17,270 nt of DNA. It comes from JBOGHU01 sp050742255 (lineage in GTDB: Bacteria > Actinomycetota > Acidimicrobiia > Acidimicrobiales > CADCSY01). The notes below the pieces were generated by a model, which did not search any database, was not told the origin of the DNA, and was given only the letters and a program-made list of their open reading frames with translations. A program made the translations under genes and the position numbers. The stretch covers positions 1 through 17,270 of the forward strand of contig JBOGHU010000010.1 of NCBI GenBank assembly GCA_050742255.1, read 5' to 3'. Shown in pieces: positions 6,949-13,386 of this stretch; positions within the stretch are counted from its first letter, which is position 1; each line of letters begins with the position of its first letter.

Positions 6949-7256
6949 ATGGCGGGCCGGAGGATCACGGTGTGCATCCCGGCCCACGACGAGGCCTCGA
7001 CCATCGGCGGCGTCGTCAGCGCCATGGACCGGGCGGCGGCGGGGCAAAGGGGCCGGGTAACCGAGCTGTCGGCTCGGCGAGGCCCCTCCTGGCCCGGCTC
7101 TCCCCCGACCTCGCCGCCGCCGCCCAGCCGCTGGCGGGCGAGTCCGCGGTCGGCCGCGGGGTGATGGACCAGGTAGGGCTGGTCCGCGGCTGGGGCATCC
7201 ACGAGGTCGACCTGGCACGTCCGCACCACCCCGTCCCGACAGGAGACATCGCATGA
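6949..7256 (+). pseudogene. gpgS: Gutted glucosyl-3-phosphoglycerate synthase
   Basis: The first 26 codons (MAGRRITVCIPAHDEASTIG, then GVVSAM) match the N-terminus of GT-A glycosyltransferases of the GpgS type. The frame then jumps to GRVTELSAR (about 7054-7078), a C-terminal GpgS segment, so the catalytic middle is missing. A tandem duplication TCGGC-TCGGC at 7069-7078 shifts the frame, after which ARPLLARLSPDLAAAAQPLA, GVMDQVGLVRGWG and VDLARPHH follow, again GpgS-like but with a further gap between GWG and VDL. GpgS makes glucosyl-3-phosphoglycerate, the first step to methylglucose lipopolysaccharides or glucosylglycerate. At about 100 codons against some 300 this cannot be active. The TGA overlaps the next ATG. 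Confidence 0.65.
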
Positions 7257-8473
7257 CAAGCGACCGAGGCATCGTCATCGTCGGCGCCAGCCTCGCCGGC
7301 GCCAAGGCCGCCGAAGCGGCGCGCTCCGGCGGCTTCGCTGGCCGCATCACCCTCATCGGCGACGAACCCGTCCCGCCGTACGAGAGGCCGCCGCTGTCCA
7401 AGGCTGTCCTTCGCGGCGAGGCACAGCCCGAGTCCGCAGCCGTCCACCCCGAGGGCTTCTACGCCGAGCACGGCATCGAGCTGCTGACCGGCCAGACAGT
7501 CGGCTCAATCGACATCAGCAGCCGCCGAGTGTGGCTCCAAGGCGGCGACAGCGTCCCGTTCGACTCCGCGGTGCTCGCCACCGGCGCCGCGCCGCGGCGC
7601 CTGGGCATCCCCGGCGCCGACCTGGCCGGCGTCCACTACCTGCGAACCATCGACGACTCGACCCGCCTCGCCGACGCCATCCGCCGCGCCGGGAGGGTCG
7701 CCGTCATCGGGGCTGGTTGGATCGGCTCTGAGGTCGCCGCCTCCGCCCGCCAGATGGGCGCCGAGGTCGTCCTCATCGACCCCTCGCCCGTTCCGCTCCG
7801 CCGAGTGCTCGGCGCCGAGGTGGGCGCCGTGTTCCGGGGTCTGCACGCCGACAACGGCGTGGCCCTCCGCCTCGGTGTCGGCGTCGCCGAGCTCCGCGGC
7901 ACAACCGGTGTCGAGGAGGTCGTGCTCGCCGACGGGCGCGTCGAGGCTGCGGACGTAGCGGTGGTGGGCGTCGGTGTCACGCCTCGTGTCGAGCTCGCCG
8001 AAGCCGCCGGGCTCACCATCGGCGACGGGATCGTCGCGGACGAGCATCTTCAGACCAGCGCCCCGAACGTCTACGCGGCTGGTGACGTCGCCAGTGCCTG
8101 GCACCCCCAGTACCAACGCCACCTCCGCGTCGAGCACTGGGCCAACGCCCTCGACCAGGGTGCCGCCGCAGGCCGCAACGCCACCGGCCACCGCGACCCC
8201 TACACGCGCCTGCCGTACTTCTTCACCGACCAGTACGACCTCGGCATGGAGTACGTCGGCCACGGAGACGCCAGCCACGAAGTCGTCATGCGCGGTGACA
8301 TCGACGGCCGAGAGCTCATAGCGTTCTGGCATCTCGACGGGATCGTGACCGCGGCCATGAACGTCAACATGTGGGACGTCGCAGACGACCTCCGGGCCAT
8401 CGTCACAGCGCGCCGACCCCTCGACCTCGACCTGCTCGCCGATCCAAGCGTCGCCCTAAGCGACCTCGCCTGA
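7253..8473 (+). CDS. FAD/NAD(P)H ferredoxin reductase-type oxidoreductase
   Basis: A 406-residue flavoprotein of the rhodocoxin reductase/BphA4 type, which passes electrons from NAD(P)H through FAD to a small ferredoxin serving a P450 or Rieske oxygenase. The N-terminal FAD fold reads VIVGASLAGAKAAEAAR (8-24), the NAD fold VIGAGWIGSEVA (151-162), and the second FAD motif VYAAGDVA (273-280), followed by the C-terminal dimerisation-type domain with WANALDQG. A good ribosome binding site (CAGGAGA) lies 6-7 nt upstream. The ATG overlaps the stop of the gpgS relic. No ferredoxin, P450 or oxygenase gene lies in the window, so the electron acceptor is unknown. The gene is intact. Confidence 0.93.
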   Translation: MTSDRGIVIVGASLAGAKAAEAARSGGFAGRITLIGDEPVPPYERPPLSKAVLRGEAQPESAAVHPEGFYAEHGIELLTGQTVGSIDISSRRVWLQGGDSVPFDSAVLATGAAPRRLGIPGADLAGVHYLRTIDDSTRLADAIRRAGRVAVIGAGWIGSEVAASARQMGAEVVLIDPSPVPLRRVLGAEVGAVFRGLHADNGVALRLGVGVAELRGTTGVEEVVLADGRVEAADVAVVGVGVTPRVELAEAAGLTIGDGIVADEHLQTSAPNVYAAGDVASAWHPQYQRHLRVEHWANALDQGAAAGRNATGHRDPYTRLPYFFTDQYDLGMEYVGHGDASHEVVMRGDIDGRELIAFWHLDGIVTAAMNVNMWDVADDLRAIVTARRPLDLDLLADPSVALSDLA

Positions 8474-8613
8474 GCCATGCCCGCGGCCTGGGCCCCGATA
8501 TCGGCCACGCCATGAGCACCTCGCCGCCCCGGAGATCGCCCATCTCGAGGTCGCCCCGGCGGCTCGCACCCGGGTCCTGCTCCGGCCCCACGGCGGGGCG
8601 GTGATCGGGTCCG
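8474..8613. other. Unassigned intergenic stretch
   Basis: About 140 bases between the reductase stop and the 3' end of the DUF1330 relic. All six frames give only Arg/Pro-rich peptides; I recognise no domain, promoter or terminator. Confidence 0.5.
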
Positions 8614-8844
8614 TCAGGCGGAGGCGGGGAAGCCGTCGAGCAGGAGGACACTCGTGCGCCCACTCGCCTGCCGCAGGCCACGGATCTCCCCGGTGCTCGT
8701 CGGAGTCGTACCACCGCCGGGCGTCCTCGATGGTGTCGAAGACAACGATCGCCGCCGACGTCGCCTGGAGCTCTCCCTCGAGCACCGCCTCCACCGGCCC
8801 GGCTGCACCTCGACTCCACCCACGATGAACGCAGGCACGCTCAC
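8614..8844 (-). pseudogene. DUF1330 protein, deleted and frameshifted
   Basis: Three blocks of a DUF1330 (dimeric ferredoxin-like fold) protein appear in order. Block 1, from a GTG start, reads PAFIVGGVEVQPG. Block 2, in another frame (about 8800-8687), reads GPVEAVLEGEL then IVVFDTIEDARRWYDSDEHR. Block 3, back in the first frame, reads EIRGLRQASGRTSVLLLDG and stops at 8614-8616. Between blocks 1 and 2 about 25 residues, including the usual GG-R-Y-L-x-R-G strand, are missing. Between 2 and 3 one extra base in a four-base run (8688-8691) accounts for the shift. DUF1330 members are about 95 residues with no general function known. The start overlaps the divergent TetR start. Confidence 0.7.
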
Positions 8845-9462
8845 CCGCCCGGGGCGACGCCGCTACGTCAGCCGTCGGCGCCGCCAGGCCCAACTCACCC
8901 ACCATCGGGTGCTGGACGTGGCCGAGCAGCTCTTCATCGAGCGGGCTACGCCGCCACCTCGATCGTCGACATCGCCGCCGCCGCCGACGTCTCCGTCCAG
9001 AGCGTGTACGCGTCCCTCGGGAACAAGCGGCAGCTGTTCCGTCGTCTCATGGACGTGAGGGTCGCCGGCGACGAGGCGCCTCTGGCGCTCCTCGAGCGCG
9101 ACTGGTACCAGCGGATGCTGGCGGAGGACGATCCTCGCCAGCTCCTGCGCCTCCACGCCAGGAGCGTGCGGGTCATCCTGCGGCGTGTGACCCCCATGTA
9201 CGTCGCCTTGCGCCAAGCGGCCGGCGCCGACGCCGATCTGGCCACCGACTACTGGCGTGACGCCCGCTCCCGGCGTTACGAGACACAGCGCGCCGTCACC
9301 GACGAGCTCGCCCGCCGACGCGCGCTGTGCCCGGGCGTCACGGCCAGGGCCGCCGCCGAGGCGCTGGTCCTCGTGCGGGGGTGGAAGCCGTCGCGGTTCG
9401 AGCGCTGGCCGGCCGACACCCTGGTCGCCACGCTCCTACCCCCCGACCAGCTCTCGCCCTAG
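8825..9462 (+). pseudogene. TetR-family regulator split by one missing base
   Basis: From the ATG at 8825 the frame gives RRRRQAQLTHHRVLDVAEQL then FIER, the first helix of a TetR DNA-binding domain, and then becomes a Ser/Pro-rich shadow. Adding one G in the run at 8943-8945 restores GYAATSIVDIAAAADVSVQS and joins the intact downstream frame (VYASLGNKRQLFRRLMDV, then a TetR C-terminal domain with LVRGWKPSRFERW) to the TAG at 9460-9462. The corrected protein would be about 212 residues, normal for TetR. The helix-turn-helix lies across the break, so as written it cannot bind DNA. The error sits in a G run, so a sequencing fault is possible. No ribosome binding site is obvious. It meets the methyltransferase gene tail to tail with a 4-base overlap. 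Confidence 0.85.
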
Positions 9463-10256
9463 CCGGACCGGAGCCCCCAGACGAGCAACCACTCCCGGGG
9501 GGCCCGGATGCGGCCGTCGACCTGATGCTGTCCGTAGTACGCGATGAAGGCGCGGCGGAGCTCGTCGCGCCGTGTGGGCTCGAGCGACTCAGCCAGCCAC
9601 CGCGTGGGCCCGAACGCGGTCGAGAAGAGCTCCCAGACGGCCTCGGGCGACTCGGCGCGCAAGGGTGAGCTGCCGTGGCGGAACCGCAGGTCGAAGGTGT
9701 GGGCCAGCAGATCCGCGATGTAGCCCTCCCGACCCCAGTCGAGCGGGTTGCCGACGCCCGGCGGTGCAGGAGGTTGGAAGGGTGCCATGAGCCCGAAGAA
9801 CTCGGCCACGCCACCGTGGGAGTCCCAGGTCAGGAGCCCGAGCCGACCACCGGGTCGGCAGACGCGGGCCAGCTCGGCGGCCACGGCCCTGTGGTCGGGA
9901 GCGAACATGCAGCCGAAGGCGGAGGCGACGATGTCAAAGCTCTCGTCGGCGTAGGGCATGCGCTCGGCATCGCCCACGTCGAAGCTGACCGGGATGCCCT
10001 CTGCCGCCGCCAGCAACCGTGCCGAGCCCACCAGCTGGGGAGACAGGTCGAGGCCCGTCACCACGGCCCGCTCCCTCGCGGCCAGGCGCGCCACTGCTCC
10101 GGTGCCCGTGCCGATGTCGAGCACTCGTTCGCCCTCCCGGGGGGCGAGCTGGGAGACCAGGGCTCGGTGGGCGTCGGCGACCGTCCGGCTTATGCGCTCG
10201 TAGGAGTCCGTCCCCCAGCTGACGCTCTGGCGGGCCTTCAGCTCCTCGAAGGCCAT
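9459..10256 (-). CDS. Class I SAM-dependent methyltransferase
   Basis: A 265-residue protein with the Rossmann-fold motifs of UbiE/COQ5-like methyltransferases: motif I VLDIGTGTG (45-53), the acidic residue closing strand 2 (GLD, D70), VGDAERMPY (94-102) and the post-motif RVCRPGGRLGLLTW (131-144). The C-terminal half (about 150-265) would form the substrate lid and gives no clue to substrate. The ATG is preceded by GGAG only immediately upstream, so the ribosome binding site is uncertain. It is the only undamaged gene between about 8.5 and 11.5 kb. Methyl transfer from S-adenosylmethionine is firm at family level; the acceptor is unknown. Confidence 0.9.
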   Translation of the reverse strand: MAFEELKARQSVSWGTDSYERISRTVADAHRALVSQLAPREGERVLDIGTGTGAVARLAARERAVVTGLDLSPQLVGSARLLAAAEGIPVSFDVGDAERMPYADESFDIVASAFGCMFAPDHRAVAAELARVCRPGGRLGLLTWDSHGGVAEFFGLMAPFQPPAPPGVGNPLDWGREGYIADLLAHTFDLRFRHGSSPLRAESPEAVWELFSTAFGPTRWLAESLEPTRRDELRRAFIAYYGQHQVDGRIRAPREWLLVWGLRSG

Positions 10257-10280
10257 CTCCGCACCCTACCCGGCGGTGCC

Positions 10281-10432
10281 GACCCGGAGCGGAGGCGGAC
10301 GACGATCGAGATCGACCAGGAGCTCTCGGCCCGGGCCAAGCGGGCCCTCCGTGTGGCGCTACCAGAGCGGCGGTCCAGGAGGCGTCGCGACGCGCCATCG
10401 GCGAGCGCGAGCAGCTGTGCTCGGCGCGCTAG
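10281..10432 (+). pseudogene. vapB: VapB-type antitoxin relic
   Basis: RRRTTIEIDQELSARAKRAL (from about 10290) is the ribbon-helix-helix start of a VapB antitoxin. After a one-base shift near 10345-10358 the homology continues in another frame as ATRAAVQEASRRAIGERE and ends at TAG 10430-10432. No ATG or GTG is in frame at the start. The full antitoxin would be about 60-80 residues. A VapC-like scrap follows about 90 bases downstream on the same strand, supporting a dead toxin-antitoxin pair. Confidence 0.62.
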
Positions 10433-10520
10433 GCCGGGGACTGCGACCGTCCCAGGTCTGATCTGCAAAAGGGCCTCGAAACGGTGGTGGCGCCGGTGGC
10501 GGCGGCCGCCACCACACGGC

Positions 10521-10625
10521 ATGTGGCTCCGCACGCCGATCCGGGATCCCCTCATCGCCGAGACGGCCCTCCACCACGACCTCGTCGTGGTTCACGTCGT
10601 CGGCGGTGGTACGCGACCTCATCGG
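10521..10625 (+). pseudogene. Possible VapC (PIN-domain) 3' scrap
   Basis: Frame reads IRDPLIAETALHHDLVVVH (10539-10595), similar to the C-terminal PIN-domain segment of VapC ribonucleases, in which a conserved Asp and L-I-A-x-x-A are followed by a hydrophobic strand ending V-L-H-x-D. The next acidic residue and the V-T-G-Q tail are not readable in this frame, and the N-terminal half, which would fill 10433-10520, is absent. The location directly after the VapB relic is the main support. It lies tail to tail with the methyltransferase relic. Confidence 0.42.
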
Positions 10626-10649
10626 CCGTCGACTCCGATGATCGTCGGG

Positions 10650-11230
10650 CTCGTACGCGGCGCGCTGCCCCCAGGACTGGAGGAGCGTGAACGCCGTCCC
10701 CCAGCGGCCGGGGCTCCCGAAGCTCCGTCTCCGCGTGGTCCCGGAGCCGCTCCAGCTCGTCGGCGTCGACGAGCGACCGCAACCGCGGTGCCATGCCGGC
10801 GGTCATCTGAAGGGGCAGCCGCAGGTAAGGATGCCTTGGAGGCAGCGCCAAGACCTCGGCACGGGCCCTTGCCTCGATGCCGACGCCGCGGAACAGCTCC
10901 AGCTGCCTGCGACCGGCGTCGGGATCTCCCCACCTCCTGAACGCCTCCCGGAGAAGCGTGATCAGCTCCTCCAGGGCTGGCCCAGCAGGGTTGAAGTGCC
11001 AGGATCCCCAATCGGGGTCCTCCAGCACCACGGTCCCGCCAGGGCGGGCCAACCGGACGTATGTCGCCATCTGCTCAGGCCCACGGCCCAGCGGGGTGAC
11101 CACGTACCTGGCGTGCACCAGGTCGAACGAAGCGGGCTCCAGCTGGCTGGCGAAGAGATCGTCCTTCACGAGCACCACGTTGCCGAGGCCCTCGGCAGCC
11201 ACGCCGCCCACAGCGCCGTTGTCGTCGGCG
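10650..11230 (-). pseudogene. SAM methyltransferase lacking its 5' part
   Basis: From about 11200 leftwards the frame gives GLGNVVLVKDDLF, SFDLVHARYVV, RLARPGGTVVLEDPDWGSW and DELERLRDHAETELREP, the middle and end of a class I methyltransferase. The SAM-binding motif I (D-x-G-x-G-x-G) that should precede it is missing. At 10710-10713 a four-base run has one base too many: reading past it, the frame continues GRWGTAFTLLQSWGQRA, the expected C-terminus. So the gene has lost about its first third and also carries a frameshift. Both ends given are approximate. It is not a copy of the intact methyltransferase next door; the sequences differ clearly. Confidence 0.72.
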
Positions 11231-11299
11231 CCTGGCTCTCCCACGAACCCGCCACCGAACGGGAGAACGGCCGGGCTCCGCGACCGTCGACCGCTGGGC

Positions 11300-11479
11300 T
11301 CCCAGCCCCACGAGACCGGGGTGTACGTCAACTTCCTCGACCACGACGACCAGGCCCGGGTCCGGACCGCCTACGGCGAGGACAAGTACCGCCGCCTGGT
11401 GGCGCTGAAGGACCGCTACGATCCCGACAACGTCTTCCGGCTCAACCAGAACATCGCGCCGTCACGCCGCACGGCCTGA
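11300..11479 (+). pseudogene. C-terminal BBE tail of a FAD-linked oxidase
   Basis: ETGVYVNFLDHDDQARVRTA, then YGEDKYRRLVALKDRYDPDN and VFRLNQNI, is the berberine-bridge-enzyme (BBE) C-terminal domain that ends PCMH-type FAD-linked oxidases such as glucooligosaccharide oxidase. The roughly 400 preceding residues, with the FAD-binding PP-loop and the His/Cys flavinylation sites, are absent. The stop is the normal one (TGA 11477-11479). Upstream, within less than 100 bases, the sequence becomes the broken 5' side of the methyltransferase relic, so one deletion probably removed both gene fronts. The left limit is approximate. Confidence 0.75.
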
Positions 11480-11485
11480 GGGGCC

Positions 11486-11944
11486 CTACCGGGGCCGCTC
11501 TCCCAGCGCCGCCCGCCGGAACTGGCGGACGCCGGTGTCGACGACCCAGCCGTGCGCCCACTCCATCAGCGGTCGGGCCACCGTCGAGGTGGCGCGCAGC
11601 AACGGTGCCCTCAGCTCGACCTCCCAGGCCAGCCGCGCCGTGGAGCCGTCAGGATGGGGCGCCAGCTCGAGGCGGGCTGGCCCCTCCAGGTCGCCGGACA
11701 CGAGGGTGTCGACCAGGTGCTCAACCACGACCTCGCGGATCGCCACCTGGAACGAGAGGCGGTATGGCAGCGGTGCTCGGACCACGCAGTGGGCCGTGGT
11801 GCCCTCGACGAGCCCGTCGGACTCGAACCTCGACAGCCACGCCCACCACTCCGGGAAGCGGTCGGTGGACGAGAGCGTGCGCCACAGCTCCTCGGGGGGG
11901 ACAGAGAAGACCCACCGGCGATCGAAGCGGAACGTGGACGGCAC
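11486..11944 (-). CDS. SRPBCC-fold (polyketide cyclase-like) protein
   Basis: A 152-residue protein from a GTG at 11944. The start FRFDRRWVFSVPPEELWRTL, followed by FPEWWAWL, VEGTTAHCVVRAPLPYRL and TARLAWEVEL, is the layout of SRPBCC/START-like proteins, whose helix-grip fold makes a hydrophobic pocket for lipids or aromatic ligands. No catalytic residues can be named. The ribosome binding site is weak. The frame is open far upstream, so the start is a choice based on where homology begins. It ends 6 bases after the BBE relic, tail to tail. The upstream side is GC-rich with a hexanucleotide repeat and faces the divergent lipoprotein gene. Confidence 0.78.
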   Translation of the reverse strand: MPSTFRFDRRWVFSVPPEELWRTLSSTDRFPEWWAWLSRFESDGLVEGTTAHCVVRAPLPYRLSFQVAIREVVVEHLVDTLVSGDLEGPARLELAPHPDGSTARLAWEVELRAPLLRATSTVARPLMEWAHGWVVDTGVRQFRRAALGERPR

Positions 11945-11994
11945 CGGTAAAGAGGTTCGCGCGTCCCCCCGGGGGTCTGGCCAGCGCCGGCGCC

Positions 11995-12015
11995 GGGGCC
12001 GGGGCCGGGGCCGGG
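11995..12015 (+). repeat. GGGGCC hexanucleotide repeat, G-quadruplex candidate
   Basis: Three GGGGCC units plus GGG give four G runs of 3-4 bases with 2-base loops, an arrangement that can fold as a G-quadruplex on the plus strand. It lies in the 111-bp gap between the divergent SRPBCC and lipoprotein genes. Confidence 0.7.
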
Positions 12016-12020
12016 TGCAG

Positions 12021-12039
12021 GGGTTCCTGGCGGGAACCC
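12021..12039. repeat. 7-bp inverted repeat upstream of lipoprotein gene
   Basis: GGGTTCC-tggcg-GGAACCC is a perfect 7-bp inverted repeat with a 5-base centre, 16 bases before the putative GTG of the lipoprotein. It may be an operator or a leader hairpin. No matching second copy was noticed in the window. Confidence 0.5.
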
Positions 12040-12055
12040 AGGGCCACCGCGGCTC

Positions 12056-12526
12056 GTGGTAAGGGATGTGGGACCTTGGCGTAGGGCCGTGGCGTCGGTG
12101 GCGCTGGCCGGGCTGGGCCTGGTCGCCTGCGGGGGCGGGGAGGCGCCGGTGGACGCGGGTGGCCCGGGTGCCCGGTCGGGGAGCACGGTCCCGGGCACCG
12201 ACCCGGGCGCCCCGGTCGCCAGGTCGGTGCGGCCGGAACCCGATACCGTGGGGCTGCGGGCGCGCCCCTACGAGTCCGCCCACCCGGTCGGCGAGCGGGG
12301 CTTGGCCGTGCGCTACTGGAGCGGCGTGGCCCCCTGTGAGGTGCTGGGTCGGGTTGACGTGGCCGAGACCGACACCACGGTGGTGGTCACCGTGCACACG
12401 GGCCGGGACGGATCGGCCCCTCCCGACGTTGTGTGCATCGAGATCGCCCTCCTGGTGGAGGCGCGGGTGGAGCTGGCCCAGCCCCTCGGGTCCCGGACGC
12501 TGGTCGACGGCGCCGCCGAGCGGTAG
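12056..12526 (+). CDS. Small secreted lipoprotein of unknown function
   Basis: A 156-residue frame starting at GTG. Arg residues at 9-10 precede a hydrophobic stretch and a lipobox LVAC, with C25 the predicted lipidated Cys after signal peptidase II cleavage. A Gly/Pro/Ala-rich linker (about 26-65) leads to a beta-rich domain with two further Cys (near residues 94 and 127) that could form a disulfide. An alternative GTG at 12068 would leave a shorter signal peptide and also works. I recognise no family. Its end faces the ABC permease gene tail to tail, 11 bases apart. Anchoring on the outer face of the membrane follows from the lipobox. Confidence 0.72.
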   Translation: MVRDVGPWRRAVASVALAGLGLVACGGGEAPVDAGGPGARSGSTVPGTDPGAPVARSVRPEPDTVGLRARPYESAHPVGERGLAVRYWSGVAPCEVLGRVDVAETDTTVVVTVHTGRDGSAPPDVVCIEIALLVEARVELAQPLGSRTLVDGAAER

Positions 12527-12537
12527 TAGGGCCGGGG

Positions 12538-13386
12538 TCAGGTGGCGACGCGGGGGTAGAGGCGGGCGCCGATGACGGTGAGGACGACCAGCGCCAGCGC
12601 CAGCACGGCCAGGTCGGTGGCCAGCCCGAAGGAGCTGTGGCCGCCGTCGAGGGCGAGGGCCCGCAAGCCGTCCACCTGGTAGCTGAGCGGGTTGGCCCGG
12701 GCCAGGGCCTGGAGCCAGCCCGGCATGAGCGACACGGGGTAGATGGCGTTGCTGGCGAAGAACAGGGGCATGGTCAGGAGCTGGCCGATGCCCATGAAGC
12801 GCTCCCGGGTGCGGACCAGGCTGGCCACGATCAGGGAGAGGGTGGCGAACAGCGCCGATCCCAGGACCACCAGCACCACCACGCCGACCAGCGCCAGGGG
12901 GGACAGTCGGAGACGCACGCCGAGGGCGGCGGCCACCGGGTAGATGATCACCACCTGGGTCAGGGCTCGCAGGGCCGCCGAGAACGCCTTGCCCAGGACC
13001 AGGCTGGCGCGGGAGACCGGGCTGACCAGCAGCTTGTGGACGATGCCGAGGTCGCGCTCCCAGATGACGGCTATGCCGAAGAAGATGGCCACGAACAGGG
13101 CGCTCTGGGCCAGGACGCCCGGGGTGAGGAAGTCGAGGTAGGGGAGGCCACCGGTCGGGATGACCCGGGACCTGGAGATGACCGTGCCGAACACCACCAG
13201 CCACAGGATGGGCTGGATGGCCCTGGTGAAGACCTCGATAGGGTCGTGGCGGAGCTTGCGCAGCTCCATGTCGGCGATGCCGGCGGTGTCGGCCAAGAAG
13301 CGCAGCACCCCCGACCGCGCCGGCCCGCCGGGGGCAGCGGTGTCAGGCCATTCGACGGACAGCGCGCCGCGTTCGTGCGACGTCAC
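12538..13386 (-). CDS. ABC-2 type transporter permease
   Basis: A 282-residue integral membrane protein with a cytosolic N-terminus of about 45 residues and about six hydrophobic segments, including ILWLVVFGTVI, ALFVAIFFGIAVIW and LALALVVLTVIGARLY. The E-R-D-L-G-I-V-H-K-L-L-V-S-P segment after the second to third helix is typical of ABC-2 (drug/lipid export) permeases of the DrrB/NodJ kind. GTG start with a strong GGAGG upstream, overlapping the ATPase gene end by 44 bases, so they are co-translated. With the ATPase it should form an exporter; the cargo is not readable. Confidence 0.92.
   Translation of the reverse strand: MTSHERGALSVEWPDTAAPGGPARSGVLRFLADTAGIADMELRKLRHDPIEVFTRAIQPILWLVVFGTVISRSRVIPTGGLPYLDFLTPGVLAQSALFVAIFFGIAVIWERDLGIVHKLLVSPVSRASLVLGKAFSAALRALTQVVIIYPVAAALGVRLRLSPLALVGVVVLVVLGSALFATLSLIVASLVRTRERFMGIGQLLTMPLFFASNAIYPVSLMPGWLQALARANPLSYQVDGLRALALDGGHSSFGLATDLAVLALALVVLTVIGARLYPRVAT

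Noticed and set aside
10359..10660. Continuation of the methyltransferase relic frame down to 10359
   Set aside because: Homology ends after WGQRA near 10660; the remaining frame is open only by base composition and overlaps the VapBC scraps on the other strand.
9675..10940. 421-codon plus-strand open frame
   Set aside because: Mostly antisense to the intact methyltransferase; only short pieces of it (VapB- and VapC-like) have independent similarity and those are listed separately.
11486..13204. 572-codon minus-strand open frame reaching from the SRPBCC gene through the lipoprotein and permease
   Set aside because: Only its last 152 codons look like a protein (SRPBCC). The rest is Pro/Arg/Gly-rich and antisense or out of frame to better genes.
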